Positions 63,883 to 64,000 of a stretch of 64,000 nucleotides of DNA are shown piece after piece (within the stretch, counting starts at the first letter, position 1; each line of letters starts with the position of its first letter). The DNA is taken from NCBI RefSeq assembly GCF_002343915.1, contig NZ_NETK01000001.1, positions 9,128,001 to 9,192,000 of the forward strand. Direction: 5' to 3'. The notes beneath the pieces are model-generated. The model was not told where the DNA came from and made no database searches. It saw only the letters and a program-made list of their open reading frames with translations. The translations under genes and the position numbers were made by a program. The stretch is from Nannocystis exedens (GTDB lineage Bacteria; Myxococcota_A; Polyangia; Nannocystales; Nannocystaceae).

Positions 63883-64000
63883 GGCGCGGTCGCGGAGCGA
63901 TGATCGGCCGAGCGGCCCTCGCACGCACGCGAGAAAGCCGGCGGCGCCGCCGCGGCGAGGTGAGGAGGCCGGCGCGCGGAGACGGCGCTCCCCGGCGACG

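Overview
The window looks like a chromosome segment of a very GC-rich, predatory-type myxobacterium, most likely of the Nannocystis/Plesiocystis group. The signs are: lipoproteins with long Thr/Ser/Gly/Asp linkers, a C-terminal sorting tail of the MYXO-CTERM kind (Cys motif, membrane helix, Arg cluster), three Ser/Thr protein kinases with accessory domains, an FHA regulator, two ECF-type sigma factors, a DUF1592/DUF1588 plus DUF1552 gene pair, and a large nonribosomal peptide synthetase (NRPS). The taxonomic call is an inference from gene style, not from a marker gene.

Layout. 1-8973 (minus) is the 5' part of an NRPS that runs off the left edge: A(Ser)-T-C-A-T-E-C-A(Ser). The first and third adenylation domains are almost identical at DNA level. 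9523-11469 (minus) is a Tat/lipoprotein multicopper oxidase, 11931-13076 (minus) a cysteine desulfurase and 13448-14023 (plus) an ExbD-like protein. 14247-15443 (plus) is a DUF3179 membrane protein whose reading frame is interrupted by one in-frame TGA. The TGA sits at the first Cys position of a CxxC motif and is followed by a hairpin whose loop reads GGTCT, so it is a strong selenoprotein candidate. 15572-24223 holds a kinase with FG-GAP repeats, a divergent FHA regulator, a MYXO-CTERM surface protein, a decayed DUF3179 fragment, a small AT-richer gene and a frameshifted secreted protein. 24723-32238 holds a DUF4003-like protein, small secreted and membrane peptides, an S37-type peptidase, a broken DJ-1/PfpI gene and a beta-propeller protein.

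32513-38228 is a signalling block: FIST sensor, GAF-STAS protein, ECF sigma factor, and a kinase with a propeller whose frame is broken. 38544-41043 is a glucan-attack block: a TOS1-like protein, a GH128 beta-1,3-glucanase and the 3' tail of a third glucanase. 41495-47558 has an A2-type cytochrome oxidase subunit I without partner subunits, a DUF6335 protein, a CYP152-type peroxygenase and an Omp85 protein. 48013-55536 has Cys-rich lipoproteins, a barrel-like outer membrane protein next to a membrane-anchored sigma factor, and a third kinase. 55540-63882 has DoxX, YCII, ankyrin and cupin-like proteins, the DUF1592/DUF1588 plus DUF1552 pair, and an EntS-like MFS exporter.

Across the right two thirds there is a dispersed family of small palindromes built on TGTCC-N4-GGACA. 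They lie between genes, inside low-constraint parts of coding sequences, and as an array of seven spaced copies at 53278-53606 before the third kinase gene. Together with the candidate selenoprotein, these are the least explained signals here. Many genes have no Shine-Dalgarno sequence but a TANNNT-like box 6-12 bases before the start codon, which suggests common leaderless or near-leaderless transcripts.
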